64,000 nucleotides of DNA from Saccharicrinis aurantiacus. GTDB taxonomy: Bacteria > Bacteroidota > Bacteroidia > Bacteroidales > Marinilabiliaceae. Below are positions 41,798-50,527 of this stretch, piece by piece. Position numbers and translations under genes: made by a program. Under the pieces are notes generated by a model. The model saw only the letters and a program-made list of their open reading frames with translations, made no database searches and was not told where the DNA came from. Position 1 is the stretch's first letter, and every line of letters starts with the position of its first letter. Location of the stretch: positions 1-64,000 of the forward strand of contig NZ_LYBV02000027.1 of assembly GCF_001660705.2 (NCBI RefSeq), given 5' to 3'.

Positions 41798-43375
41798 TTA
41801 TTTAGAGCCACTATTTTCTTGTAGTTTATCCATTACTTTATCAAGGCTAAAGCTGGCAGCTTCCATTCTAGGAGGATAAGCTTCGAATGTGCCTAAGAAT
41901 TGACCTACAACTTTTTGTGCAGGAACAAGTAAAAATACATGATCCAGTAACCAATCGTAATAGGTGTTAGAGGTAATGGTAGCCTCTTCAAAAGGATCAC
42001 GTCTTAAATTAAAAATTAATGGTACACGTAAAGGTGTAAACGGATTAGCCCAGACAGCTAATGTTCCCTCAGTGCGTTGTTCCATAAAAATAAATTTCCA
42101 ATCATCGTAGCGAAGTGCTGTTAAATCACCATCATCTGAGAAATAGAAAATTTCTCTGCGGGGTCCCTCTTTTACTTCTCCTGTTAAATGTGGTAAGAAA
42201 TTATATCCATCAAGGTGTACTTTAAAATTTTTGTTGCCTGCACTTTTACCTTTTAATAATTCATCTTTTATATTATCATTTCCTGCAACTGCAAGTAGGG
42301 TAGGGAACCAGTCCATGGTGCTCATTATTTCGTTAGAAATGCTACCTGCTTTAATATGGCCTGGCCAACGAACCATTGACGGGGTTCTCCAGCCGCCTTC
42401 CCAGTTGGTGTTTTTTTCACCTCTGAAAGGACTAACAGCAGCATCGGGCCATGAGTTTTTATGCGGGCCATTATCAGTTCCATATTGAACAATGGTGTTA
42501 TCGGCTATGCCAAGTTCGTCGAGTAAATCAAGTAACTCACCTACGTGCATATCATGCTCTACCATGCCATCACCATATTCATTCTGACCTGATATACCTC
42601 TGTGTTCTTCTTTTACATGAGTTCTAAAGTGCATTCTAGTGCCATTCCACCAAACAAAAAATGGCTCGCCACTTTTTACAGTTTTTTTGATAAATTCCTT
42701 AGCTGCCGCAACAGTTTCATCGTCGATGGTTTCCATTCTTTTTTTTGTAAGAGGGCCTGTATCTTCAATTTTACCATCGGCAGTTGAATGTATTACTCCT
42801 CGAGGTCCAAAGTTTTTTCTGAAATCAGGATATTTCTTTGGGTCAGGATAATCGGGTAACTCAGGTTCTTCTTCTGCATTTAAGTGATATAAATTTCCTA
42901 AAAACTCATCGAAACCATGATTTGTAGGTAAATGCTCATCTTTGTCGCCTAAGTGGTTTTTACCAAATTGACCGGTGCTATAACCTTCCTCTTTAAGCAT
43001 TTCTGCAATTGTAGGATCCTTTTCGTTGATTCCTTCTTTAGCTCCTGGTAGGCCAACTTTACTCAAACCTGTACGGAAAACACTCTGACCTAAAATAAAT
43101 GAAGAACGACCTGCAGTACAACTCTGTTCTGAATAGTAATCTGTGAAAATCATACCTTCGTTAGCAATTCTATCAATATTAGGTGTTTGGTAACCTACCA
43201 TACCTTTTGTGTATGCCGAGATGTTAGCGATACCAATGTCATCACCCCAAATAATAAGAATATTTGGTTTCTTGTTTTTCTTCTGTGCTTCGGTATGCGA
43301 TGGCAGAAATATTACCGATACAGCCAAAAGAAACGCGGATGCAATCCATCTTTGAGCGAAATTCCTTGTTTTCAT
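41798..43375 (-). CDS. Exported arylsulfatase, paralogue 2
   Basis: A 525-residue sulfatase with signal peptide (cleavage near PSHTEAQ). It keeps the same motifs as paralogue 1: NILIIWGDDIGIANIS, SCTAGRSSF with C86 as the formylglycine site and R90, GQFGKNHLGD, GTRMHFRTH and IVQYGTDNGPH. Over half of the residues appear identical to the gene downstream, so the pair came from a tandem duplication, but the C-terminal thirds differ, which may reflect different substrates. It is the first gene of the run sulfatase-sulfatase-HAD-moxR. An 18-bp imperfect palindrome lies about 45 bp upstream. Confidence 0.9.
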   Translation of the reverse strand: MKTRNFAQRWIASAFLLAVSVIFLPSHTEAQKKNKKPNILIIWGDDIGIANISAYTKGMVGYQTPNIDRIANEGMIFTDYYSEQSCTAGRSSFILGQSVFRTGLSKVGLPGAKEGINEKDPTIAEMLKEEGYSTGQFGKNHLGDKDEHLPTNHGFDEFLGNLYHLNAEEEPELPDYPDPKKYPDFRKNFGPRGVIHSTADGKIEDTGPLTKKRMETIDDETVAAAKEFIKKTVKSGEPFFVWWNGTRMHFRTHVKEEHRGISGQNEYGDGMVEHDMHVGELLDLLDELGIADNTIVQYGTDNGPHKNSWPDAAVSPFRGEKNTNWEGGWRTPSMVRWPGHIKAGSISNEIMSTMDWFPTLLAVAGNDNIKDELLKGKSAGNKNFKVHLDGYNFLPHLTGEVKEGPRREIFYFSDDGDLTALRYDDWKFIFMEQRTEGTLAVWANPFTPLRVPLIFNLRRDPFEEATITSNTYYDWLLDHVFLLVPAQKVVGQFLGTFEAYPPRMEAASFSLDKVMDKLQENSGSK

Positions 43376-43418
43376 TTTGATTATAGTTTAAGTGAGAGAA
43401 TTATGAGCATTAATAACA

Positions 43419-43436
43419 ATCTGGAATTTCAGATTA
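43419..43436. promoter_or_regulatory. Palindrome upstream of the sulfatase genes
   Basis: AATCTGGAATTTCAGATT, 16 of 18 positions symmetrical, 44 bp before the sulfatase start. It could be an operator; no consensus is known to me. Confidence 0.35.
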
Positions 43437-43604
43437 TTTGCTTATCAATTTATAAATAAAAAGTATAAGATGATAGTGTAAATTACTTATTACTAATTAA
43501 TACCTCAATTCGTAAACATAATAAATGAAGTATTGTTCAGGATTTATGATTAATTGTGTTTTAAATTAATGTGACCTTCTACAATTTTTTGTGGAAAATA
43601 AACG

Positions 43605-43642
43605 CATAAAAAAACCAGTGAAGTAATACTCCACTGGTTTAA
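43605..43642 (-). terminator. Terminator of the lipoprotein gene 43665
   Basis: On the minus strand AAACCAGTG and CACTGGTTT pair and a run of seven T follows. Confidence 0.85.
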
Positions 43643-43664
43643 TTTATCATGTGTTGTTATCTTT

Positions 43665-44594
43665 TTATGAGATAAACTCAGTTCTAATTTCAGACACTTT
43701 ATTAATTAATTGTTTAAAGGTCTCTTCTGAAATATAGGTTTCAGAATCAGCCTTTATGGTTGTTGTTCTTCTACTGGCATCTGTTTCTGCAATTACATTA
43801 GAGGTATTTACAATTTTTATTTGCTCAAAAATACCCTGTAATTCAAGCATTTTATTTTTCAGATATGTTAAATCCTCGTTCTCTTCATGCGACTCAATTA
43901 AGTTTATCACTGTTATTAAAGAAAGCTTTTGATATACAATTCTATCCAATAAACGTTTGTTGTTTTGCATAGAGCCATTGGTTAATGAAGTTGCTAAGTA
44001 TAAGCCTTCAATCCATCCACCGACTAAAATTTCGGTAGAAATTATTGGTCTATCATTCTCTTTTAAGTATGAGTGAGAGTTCATGAATGATTCGGATACA
44101 ATATCAATAATTGCATCTCTATTATTCATGTTCTCTTCAATGTTTTTTAGCGTATTTTCATCAATGATATCTAAAATATTTAAACCATCTGCCAGCTTTT
44201 TAGTTGCAGCCATATACTGAATAGAGCTTTGTGTTTGATCAAATAAACTTGTATAGCTCAAATCTGCACCATAAATACCTAGGTTTACAGCCATCTTTAA
44301 ATTAGTGCTGTATTTGCTAGCATTTTTTGTTGGATTTAGAATATCTGCATCAAAACGAGCACCTGATTTCTTTATAAGCATTGCTGTTTCAAGAGGAGAA
44401 GGTAGGGAGTAAAAAATAAGTTTTGATTTATTAAAATTATCCATTAATTGGGCATCTATCTTTGATGCTGATTCAATTAATTTTTCTTCTGCTCCTTTTG
44501 TTTTTGTTCCACTCGATTGACATGAACTCATCAAGCCTGCTACAACAACAAAACCAAGAGATACAATAAATAGGTGCTTTATTCGCATTTTCAT
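43665..44594 (-). CDS. Lipoprotein of unknown function, helical
   Basis: I do not recognise this 309-residue lipoprotein. The signal MKMRIKHLFIVSLGFVVVAGLMSSC ends in a lipobox Cys. The mature part is almost entirely helical (YLKNKMLELQGIFEQIKIVN; RLLDRIVYQKLSLITVINLI) with a short glycine pair in STEILVGGWIEGLYLA. The frame opens at 44639, but the Met at 44594 begins the signal peptide directly. It has its own terminator and lies 117 nt after the DHOD-like gene on the same strand. Related proteins are widespread as uncharacterised Bacteroidota lipoproteins, as far as I recall. Confidence 0.65.
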   Translation of the reverse strand: MKMRIKHLFIVSLGFVVVAGLMSSCQSSGTKTKGAEEKLIESASKIDAQLMDNFNKSKLIFYSLPSPLETAMLIKKSGARFDADILNPTKNASKYSTNLKMAVNLGIYGADLSYTSLFDQTQSSIQYMAATKKLADGLNILDIIDENTLKNIEENMNNRDAIIDIVSESFMNSHSYLKENDRPIISTEILVGGWIEGLYLATSLTNGSMQNNKRLLDRIVYQKLSLITVINLIESHEENEDLTYLKNKMLELQGIFEQIKIVNTSNVIAETDASRRTTTIKADSETYISEETFKQLINKVSEIRTEFIS

Positions 44595-44711
44595 ATTAGA
44601 TAGTTTAAGCATCTTTATAAGATCGTATGTGATATCCATAGTATAACAAATGAAGTATACGCACCGATTCTATTTTGGATTCATTTAGTTGTATTTTTAT
44701 TTAGAATTATT

Positions 44712-45698
44712 TTATTCCATTGATGAAAAATACTTTATGAACTGTGCACGTTCATAAACTGCAGGGTTAGGTATGTTTTTATAACTAAGTAGCCCCTTAA
44801 ATTCATCAACTGTTTTGTAGCCTTTTTCATCCATCCAAAATGATAATTCATTAAGCATTTCAGAAATAACTTTGGCGCCGTTATTATAAATGGCCGAACA
44901 TACTTGCACGGTTTGGGCACCAGCTAAAATTTGTTTGATGACAGACTCACCATTATGGTTTCCTGTAGAAGCTGATATGTCAATTTGGTCAACCTTATCT
45001 GATACAATAGCTACCCAACGCAATGATTTTCTTATGTCAGCGGGTGAGCTAAATACAGAAGCTGAAGTTATTGATAATTTATTGATGTCAATATCTGGTT
45101 GGTAAAAGCGATTGAATAAAACTACTCCATTGATACCAATTATACTTAATTTATTGATGACGCTTACCAAGTTGATGAAGTTATCGCCAAGTTTAAATAC
45201 GATAGGAATAGATACCGCTTTTCGGATATTTTCAGCAATGGTATAATATAGTCCTTCAATAATTGAGGCTTCAACGTTTTTATCAGTGTTAACCACGTGC
45301 ACATTAAGTTCTATTGCATCAGCACCAGCGGTTTCTACCTTTTTAGCGAAGTCAATCCATTCGTCAGATGAGAAGCAATTGATACTTGCAATAATTGGAA
45401 TATCAAATTTTGCTTTAGCATCGCTAATTAACTTAAGATAATCACCAACTGAATTTTCTTTTGTATAACCCGCAATTAAATCGTGAGCTTCTGGGTAATC
45501 AACATCACCAGAGTTAGAGATTTGTTTATTGATATCGTGGTTAATTTGCTCTTCAAATAAAGATTTTAAAACAACTGCTCCTGCTCCTGCATTCACAACT
45601 TTTTCAATCTGATCAATGCCTTTGGTTAAACCAGAACTGCTTACAATAATAGGGTTTTTAAGCTTTAAGCCGAGGTATGTTGTATTTAAATTTGACAT
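44712..45698 (-). CDS. Dihydroorotate dehydrogenase-like protein lacking the catalytic cysteine
   Basis: A 328-residue TIM-barrel flavoprotein of the PyrD class 1 type. FMN-barrel segments are present: LGLKLKNPIIVSSSGLTKG at the start, GADAIELNV, IPIVFKLGDNF and GAQTVQVCSAIYNNG (phosphate-binding end). The loop that in class 1A enzymes reads ELN-x-SCPN, with Cys as the base, here reads ELNVHVVNTD, so neither Cys nor Ser is in place. It is therefore probably not a true dihydroorotate dehydrogenase but another FMN oxidoreductase. A minus-strand -7 box at 45729-45736 supports its own promoter. Confidence 0.8.
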   Translation of the reverse strand: MSNLNTTYLGLKLKNPIIVSSSGLTKGIDQIEKVVNAGAGAVVLKSLFEEQINHDINKQISNSGDVDYPEAHDLIAGYTKENSVGDYLKLISDAKAKFDIPIIASINCFSSDEWIDFAKKVETAGADAIELNVHVVNTDKNVEASIIEGLYYTIAENIRKAVSIPIVFKLGDNFINLVSVINKLSIIGINGVVLFNRFYQPDIDINKLSITSASVFSSPADIRKSLRWVAIVSDKVDQIDISASTGNHNGESVIKQILAGAQTVQVCSAIYNNGAKVISEMLNELSFWMDEKGYKTVDEFKGLLSYKNIPNPAVYERAQFIKYFSSME

Positions 45699-45728
45699 GG
45701 AATATTTTTGAGATGTTAACTAATTGAA

Positions 45729-45736
45729 CAAATATA
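45729..45736 (-). promoter_or_regulatory. -7 box of the DHOD-like gene
   Basis: Minus-strand TATATTTG, matching TAnnTTTG, 31 bp before the ATG at 45698. Confidence 0.5.
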
Positions 45737-45877
45737 ATTGTTTTTCAAAACTAATAACCTGACTTGCAGATAAAATATTAAAGAGGTAAAATTCTTTTTA
45801 TAACTAGAAGTATTTTTTATGTAAAACACTCGATTATGTTGAGGATGTATTATAATTGTGCCCTTCTAATTTGCTAA

Positions 45878-46540
45878 TTATCTGGCTCCGAATATTGAAC
45901 TGCCTACTCTTATCATTGTGCTACCGCATTCAATTGCAAGTTGGTAATCGCCAGACATGCCCATTGATATTTCTTTAAAATGCTCGTTATTACTAAAATA
46001 CGTCTGCTTAAAGTTATTGAAAGTATCTCTTAAAGAGCAGAATTCCTTTCTTACTTGTAGTTCGTCTTTTGTATTGGTTGCCATTCCCATCAAGCCACAT
46101 ATCTTTATATTGCTTAGTTCATTGATGTTGCCGCTTTCTAATAATTCAGTGATCTCATTCACTGAGAAACCGAACTTTGTATCTTCTTCGGCAATATGTA
46201 CTTGAAGCAAGCAGTTAATGGTTCTATTGTTTTTTAAAGCTTCCTTATTGATAGCTTTAAGTAATTTATAAGAATCGACTCCATGAATTAAAGATACAAA
46301 GGGAGCAAGGTATTTTATTTTATTGGATTGTAGGTGCCCAATAAAATGCCATTCTATTTCTTTTGGCAACACTTCGTATTTGGCAACTAAATCCTGTACT
46401 TTATTTTCTCCAAATATGATTTGACCAGCGTTAAAGGCTTCAATAATATCACTATTGGGTTTTGTTTTACTCACGGCAACAAGTGTGGTGGCAGAGGGGA
46501 GGGTATTTTGTATTTTTTCTATATTATTTGCTATCGACAT
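45878..46540 (-). CDS. YggS/PLPBP pyridoxal-phosphate homeostasis protein
   Basis: A 220-residue cytoplasmic PLP-binding protein that keeps free PLP and amino-acid pools in balance. The PLP lysine is in LVAVSKTKP (Lys 25). EWHFIGHLQSNK, CLLQVHIAEEDTKFGF, CGLMGMAT and SMGMSGDYQLAIECGSTM followed by VRVGSSIFG-type ending are all family hallmarks. The frame opens at 46579, but the Met at 46540 is chosen because a -7 box lies at 46561-46568 between the two and 220 residues is the usual length. Its place beside serC-serA and gcvT, with several PLP-linked reactions, fits its role. Confidence 0.9.
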   Translation of the reverse strand: MSIANNIEKIQNTLPSATTLVAVSKTKPNSDIIEAFNAGQIIFGENKVQDLVAKYEVLPKEIEWHFIGHLQSNKIKYLAPFVSLIHGVDSYKLLKAINKEALKNNRTINCLLQVHIAEEDTKFGFSVNEITELLESGNINELSNIKICGLMGMATNTKDELQVRKEFCSLRDTFNNFKQTYFSNNEHFKEISMGMSGDYQLAIECGSTMIRVGSSIFGAR

Positions 46541-46560
46541 TTTATGAATCTTTGTTTCTA

Positions 46561-46568
46561 CAAAATTA
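46561..46568 (-). promoter_or_regulatory. -7 box of the yggS-type gene
   Basis: Minus-strand TAATTTTG (TAnnTTTG), 21 bp before the ATG at 46540. It lies downstream of the longer in-frame start, which decides the start call. Confidence 0.5.
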
Positions 46569-46579
46569 CAATATTCCAT

Positions 46580-46613
46580 AAAAAAAGAGAGAACAACAGT
46601 CCTCTCTTTTTTA
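46580..46613 (-). terminator. Terminator of the serC-serA-DUF1015 transcript
   Basis: AAAAAAGAGAG and CTCTCTTTTTT pair on the minus strand with a T-run, directly after the DUF1015 stop at 46636. Confidence 0.85.
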
Positions 46614-46635
46614 TTAAATGCATTTTCTACTTTAA

Positions 46636-47886
46636 TTAGTCCAATTTATGAATTACTAAGCCCGAACGTAATTTAGGTTCAAACCAGGTTGTTTTCGGAG
46701 GCATAATATTACCAGTATCTGCAATGTCAATTAATTGTTGCATGGATACAGGATACATGGCAAAGGCCACTTCCATTTCTCCAGAATCAACTCTTTTTGC
46801 TAATTCACCAAGACCTCTAATTCCTCCAACAAAATCTATTCGTTTATCCGTTCTTAGATCTTTAATGCCTAAAAGCTCATCTAAAACAAGGTTTGAAAGT
46901 ATGGTAACATCTAGTACGCCTATTGGATCACTGTTGTTAAAAGTACCTTCTTTTGCAGATAACTTGTACCATTCTCCTTTAATATACATAGAGAATTCAT
47001 GTAGTTTCGATGGTTTTACTATCTCTGAAGTGGCCTCACTAAGCTCAAATTTATCAGCAAGTTTATTTATGAATTCTTCTTTTGAGAGTCCGTTTAAATC
47101 TTTTACAACTCTATTGTAATCGATTATTTTTAACTGCGTATCTGGGAAATGCACGGCTAAAAAGAAATTATACTCCTCATCACCTTTATGGTTTGGGTTC
47201 TGTTTCTTTTTTTCATTTCCAACAAGTGCTGCAGCAGCTGTTCTATGGTGTCCGTCTGCAACGTAGGTAGCAGGTACCTTTGTAGCAAATAGGGTTTCTA
47301 TTTTATTGTTAGTTGCCTGATCGTTTATCACCCAAAAGTGATGACCAAAGCCATCTTCAGCCACGAAATCGTATTCTGGTTTTTGTGAGTTTACAATCTC
47401 AGCTACTAGCTCATCAATTTCGGCTACAGCCGGATATGTGAAAAATACCGGTTCAATATTGGCATCGTTAATTCTTACATGAATCATGCGATCTTCCTCT
47501 TTCTCTTTACGAGTAAGTTCGTGCTTTTTAATGATGCCATTCATATAATCATAAACAGCAGCGGCACCAACAATACCATATTGCGTTCTGCCATTCATGG
47601 TTTGCGCATAGATGTAGAATTTGGCTTCTGTATCTTGAACCAACCATCCTTTTTGTTGGAAGGCTTTGAAATTAGCAATAGATTTATCGTAAACTGCTTT
47701 AGAGTGGATATCTGTTTCGTCAGAGCAATCAATCTCGCTTCGCGTAATATGTAATAAGGAAACCTCTTTTTCTTCGGCCATTTTTTTAGCCTCATTACGG
47801 TTCATTACATCGTATGGTAAACAAGCCAAATCTTGTGCTATATTTTGTGGTGGACGTAATCCTTTAAATGGTTTAACTATTGCCAT
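46636..47886 (-). CDS. DUF1015 family protein
   Basis: A 416-residue cytoplasmic protein with the DUF1015 marks: VKPFKGLRPPQN and LACLPYDVMN at the N-terminus, RTQYGIVGAAAVYDY, the ADGHHRTAAAALV block at about residues 214-226, FLAVHFPD, and KRIDFVGGIRGLGEL near the end. The family has no proven activity but is commonly found beside serA in Bacteroidota and clostridia, as here, so a link to serine synthesis is likely. It follows serA by 163 nt, with a terminator between, so it may have both read-through and its own promoter. Confidence 0.85.
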   Translation of the reverse strand: MAIVKPFKGLRPPQNIAQDLACLPYDVMNRNEAKKMAEEKEVSLLHITRSEIDCSDETDIHSKAVYDKSIANFKAFQQKGWLVQDTEAKFYIYAQTMNGRTQYGIVGAAAVYDYMNGIIKKHELTRKEKEEDRMIHVRINDANIEPVFFTYPAVAEIDELVAEIVNSQKPEYDFVAEDGFGHHFWVINDQATNNKIETLFATKVPATYVADGHHRTAAAALVGNEKKKQNPNHKGDEEYNFFLAVHFPDTQLKIIDYNRVVKDLNGLSKEEFINKLADKFELSEATSEIVKPSKLHEFSMYIKGEWYKLSAKEGTFNNSDPIGVLDVTILSNLVLDELLGIKDLRTDKRIDFVGGIRGLGELAKRVDSGEMEVAFAMYPVSMQQLIDIADTGNIMPPKTTWFEPKLRSGLVIHKLD

Positions 47887-47995
47887 AATAAATAGATTTT
47901 AGTTTTTTAGTTGATTACCACAATATATTAAGAGTTGAGTTATGTTGTTGCTGATAATTATCAGATGAAATTGTGAAAAAACGATGACTTTAAGC

Positions 47996-48029
47996 ATAAA
48001 AAAAGGCTGTTGATAATTCAACAGCCTTA
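47996..48029 (-). terminator. Terminator after serA
   Basis: AAGGCTGTTGA and TCAACAGCCTT pair and seven T follow on the minus strand. Confidence 0.85.
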
Positions 48030-48049
48030 AATATTATAAAGTAATTTTA

Positions 48050-48970
48050 TTACTTGTTTACTTTAAAAGTTGTGTCTCCATTATTGATGAAATTCACAAT
48101 TTGGTTAGCAGCAGCTACACCTGCATTGATGTTTGCCTCTGAAGTTTGAGCACCCATTTTCTTTGGAGTAAAGAAGAATCTTCCGCCAAATGGAGCGTAA
48201 TCATTTTTGTTATCAGGAGCAATATCAGAGATGTAAGAGAAGTCTTCTCTTTCCATCATTAATTTAATCATATCAGCTTCGTGAATTACTTCTTTACGAG
48301 CAGTGTTAACTAAAACAGCATTGGCTGGCATCGTTTTTAATAAATCGTAGTTGATAGATTCTTTTGTTTTTTCAGTTGCAGGAATATGTAATGATACATA
48401 TTGACAAGTAGAATAAAGCTCTTCCATTGAAGCAAGAGGAGTAACCCCATCAGCCTTAATTACAGCATCGTCAACAAACGGATCGAAAGCAAAAACTTCC
48501 ATTCCCATTCCTTGAGCAATTTTTGCCACGTAAAGACCTACATTTCCATAGGCGTGGATACCAATTTTCTTTCCTCTTAACTCAGTTCCTGCAGTACCAT
48601 TGTATGCGTTACGAGCCATAGCAATCATCATTCCGAAAGCAAGTTCAGCAACAGCATTTGAGTTTTGTCCTGGTGTATTCATGGCAACCACGTTTTTAGC
48701 AGTACAAGCCGCTAAATCAAGGTTATCATATCCAGCACCTGCGCGTACTACAATTTTAAGGTTTGAAGCAGCATCAACCACTTCTTGCGTAACTTTGTCA
48801 GAACGAACAATTAAAGCATCTGCATCTTTAACAGCTTCTAATAATTCTGCTTTGTCAGTATATTTCTCTAGTAAAGCAAATTCAAAACCTGCTTTGTCAA
48901 CTATCTCTTTAATTCCTTCTACAGCAACCTTTGCAAATGGTTTTTCTGTAGCTACTAATACTTTAGCCAT
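48050..48970 (-). CDS. serA: D-3-phosphoglycerate dehydrogenase, short Bacteroidota form
   Basis: First enzyme of serine synthesis: oxidises 3-phosphoglycerate with NAD. The 306-residue form lacks the C-terminal regulatory ACT domain of E. coli SerA. Seen: RAGAGYDNLDL, the nucleotide fold GIHAYGNVGLYVAKIAQG, the substrate-binding Arg in VNTARKEV (Arg 225). In place of the TPH-x-G motif that supplies the catalytic His, the protein reads TPKKMGAQTSEA (Lys 270-271). I recall this substitution in other Bacteroidota SerA proteins, so it is likely a clade feature and not a defect. It follows serC by 67 nt. Confidence 0.9.
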   Translation of the reverse strand: MAKVLVATEKPFAKVAVEGIKEIVDKAGFEFALLEKYTDKAELLEAVKDADALIVRSDKVTQEVVDAASNLKIVVRAGAGYDNLDLAACTAKNVVAMNTPGQNSNAVAELAFGMMIAMARNAYNGTAGTELRGKKIGIHAYGNVGLYVAKIAQGMGMEVFAFDPFVDDAVIKADGVTPLASMEELYSTCQYVSLHIPATEKTKESINYDLLKTMPANAVLVNTARKEVIHEADMIKLMMEREDFSYISDIAPDNKNDYAPFGGRFFFTPKKMGAQTSEANINAGVAAANQIVNFINNGDTTFKVNK

Positions 48971-49037
48971 TTTCTTTTTGATTTAATCAGGTAAGAAATG
49001 AAGATGGCTGTTATAAACCATCTTCAATTAATAAATT

Positions 49038-50108
49038 CTAGTGCTTAGATGCAAATTCTTTCATTGCGGCAACTAATACTTCAACACTTTCTTTAGGTAA
49101 AGCATTGTAAGTAGATGCACGGAAGCCACCAACAGAACGGTGACCTTTAATACCAACACATCCTTTAGCTGTTGCCAACTCCATAAAGTCTTTTTCAAGC
49201 TCTACGTACTCATCGTTCATCACAAAACAGATATTCATTAAAGAGCGATCTTCTTCAGCTTCAACAGTAGCTTTAAAGAATTTGCTGCTATCTATCTCAT
49301 CGTATAATAATGCTGCTTTTTCAACATTTTTCTTGTTCATAGCTGCAATACCACCTTGGTCTTTTAACCACTGTAGTGTTTGTTGCGCTGCAAATACAGG
49401 AAGAACAGGAGGTGTGTTGAACATAGACTCTTTACCAATGTGAGTTCTATAATCTAACATTGTTGGAATTTGACGATCAACTTTACCTAAAGCATCTTCT
49501 TTTACAATGGCAAAAGCAACACCAGAAGGAGCTAAGTTCTTTTGAGCACCACCATAAATAATGTCGTATTTTGAAATATCAATCTGACGAGAGAAAATAT
49601 CAGAAGACATATCCGCAACTATTGGCACATTTACATCTAAGTCAGTTTTAATTTCTGTACCATAGATAGTATTGTTAGTTGTAATGTGTAAATAATCAGC
49701 ATCAGAAGGAACTTCAAATCCCTTAGGGATATAATTGTAGTTTTTATCTTTTGAAGATGCAACCTCAACAACTTCACCAAACAACTTCGCTTCTTTTTGA
49801 GCTTTTGCTGCCCATGCTCCAGTGTTTAAGTAAGCCGCTTTTTTATTCATTAGGTTATAAGGAACCATGCAGAATTGAGTACTTGCTCCACCACCAACAA
49901 AAACCACTTGGTAACCAGCCGGAACATCAAGCAATTCTTTTACAAGCGCAATTGCGTTATCCATTACAGCTACAAATTCTTTAGAACGGTGGGATACTTC
50001 CATTACAGATAATCCTGTTCCTGCAAAATTTAAAACTGCATCCGCAGTATTTTTAATAGTGTATTCCGGTAAAATAGAAGGACCGGCGTAAAAATTGTGC
50101 TTTTTCAT
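49038..50108 (-). CDS. serC: Phosphoserine aminotransferase
   Basis: Second enzyme of serine synthesis and also used in pyridoxal-phosphate making: transfers an amino group from glutamate to 3-phosphohydroxypyruvate. The 356-residue protein opens with [16 protein letters not shown], has [26 protein letters not shown], the PLP lysine in [12 protein letters not shown] (Lys 190), and [15 protein letters not shown] at the end. It leads the serC-serA operon. A -7 box at 50290-50297 would give a leader of about 175 nt, long for a housekeeping gene. Confidence 0.95.
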   Translation of the reverse strand: MKKHNFYAGPSILPEYTIKNTADAVLNFAGTGLSVMEVSHRSKEFVAVMDNAIALVKELLDVPAGYQVVFVGGGASTQFCMVPYNLMNKKAAYLNTGAWAAKAQKEAKLFGEVVEVASSKDKNYNYIPKGFEVPSDADYLHITTNNTIYGTEIKTDLDVNVPIVADMSSDIFSRQIDISKYDIIYGGAQKNLAPSGVAFAIVKEDALGKVDRQIPTMLDYRTHIGKESMFNTPPVLPVFAAQQTLQWLKDQGGIAAMNKKNVEKAALLYDEIDSSKFFKATVEAEEDRSLMNICFVMNDEYVELEKDFMELATAKGCVGIKGHRSVGGFRASTYNALPKESVEVLVAAMKEFASKH

Positions 50109-50527
50109 GTTTCTAATTTTTATTTGTTGGTCACAGGCCTAAGCTTTCATTTGCAAAGGCGGGGAACTGTTACATTATATTTAAATGAGCAGTAAAGAAC
50201 AGTGCATATTATCAAAGTATCCTTAAAGCATATTTAATTTTACATTAAATTTTACACCTATTTAATAGGTGCTTTTAATTTTAAGTGTGCAAAAGTAAAA
50301 AATTAATGAACTAAAATCTAGTAAACAAAGCGAAAACATTATTGCACTCTGTTAGTTAATTAGGCTTTTTAGTATCAGTTTATTAATAATTACATTCAAT
50401 TACTTGCTACTAAAAAATTGCAAGTCAGAACTATGTGATAAAAGTCATAATTATTCAAGGACATAATTAATTAAAGAAAAAAAACTTTAATTTTTTTAAC
50501 CAGACCATCATTTCCTTGTTTTGAACT
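50109..50527. other. serC leader and intergenic region
   Basis: 419 bp between serC and gcvT (same strand). It holds the serC -7 box at 50290-50297, a leader of about 175 nt with a CACCTAT/ATAGGTG hairpin (about 50256-50272), and a weak AT-only hairpin (AATTAAAG/CTTTAATT, 50469-50492) that could end gcvT. I recognise no known riboswitch. Confidence 0.45.
50290..50297 (-). promoter_or_regulatory. -7 box of serC
   Basis: Minus-strand TACTTTTG (TAnnTTTG). The -33 element is not clear. Confidence 0.45.

Noticed and set aside
46724-47119. Antisense frame of 131 codons inside the DUF1015 gene
   Set aside because: Shadow frame; the minus-strand gene carries clear family motifs over the same bases.
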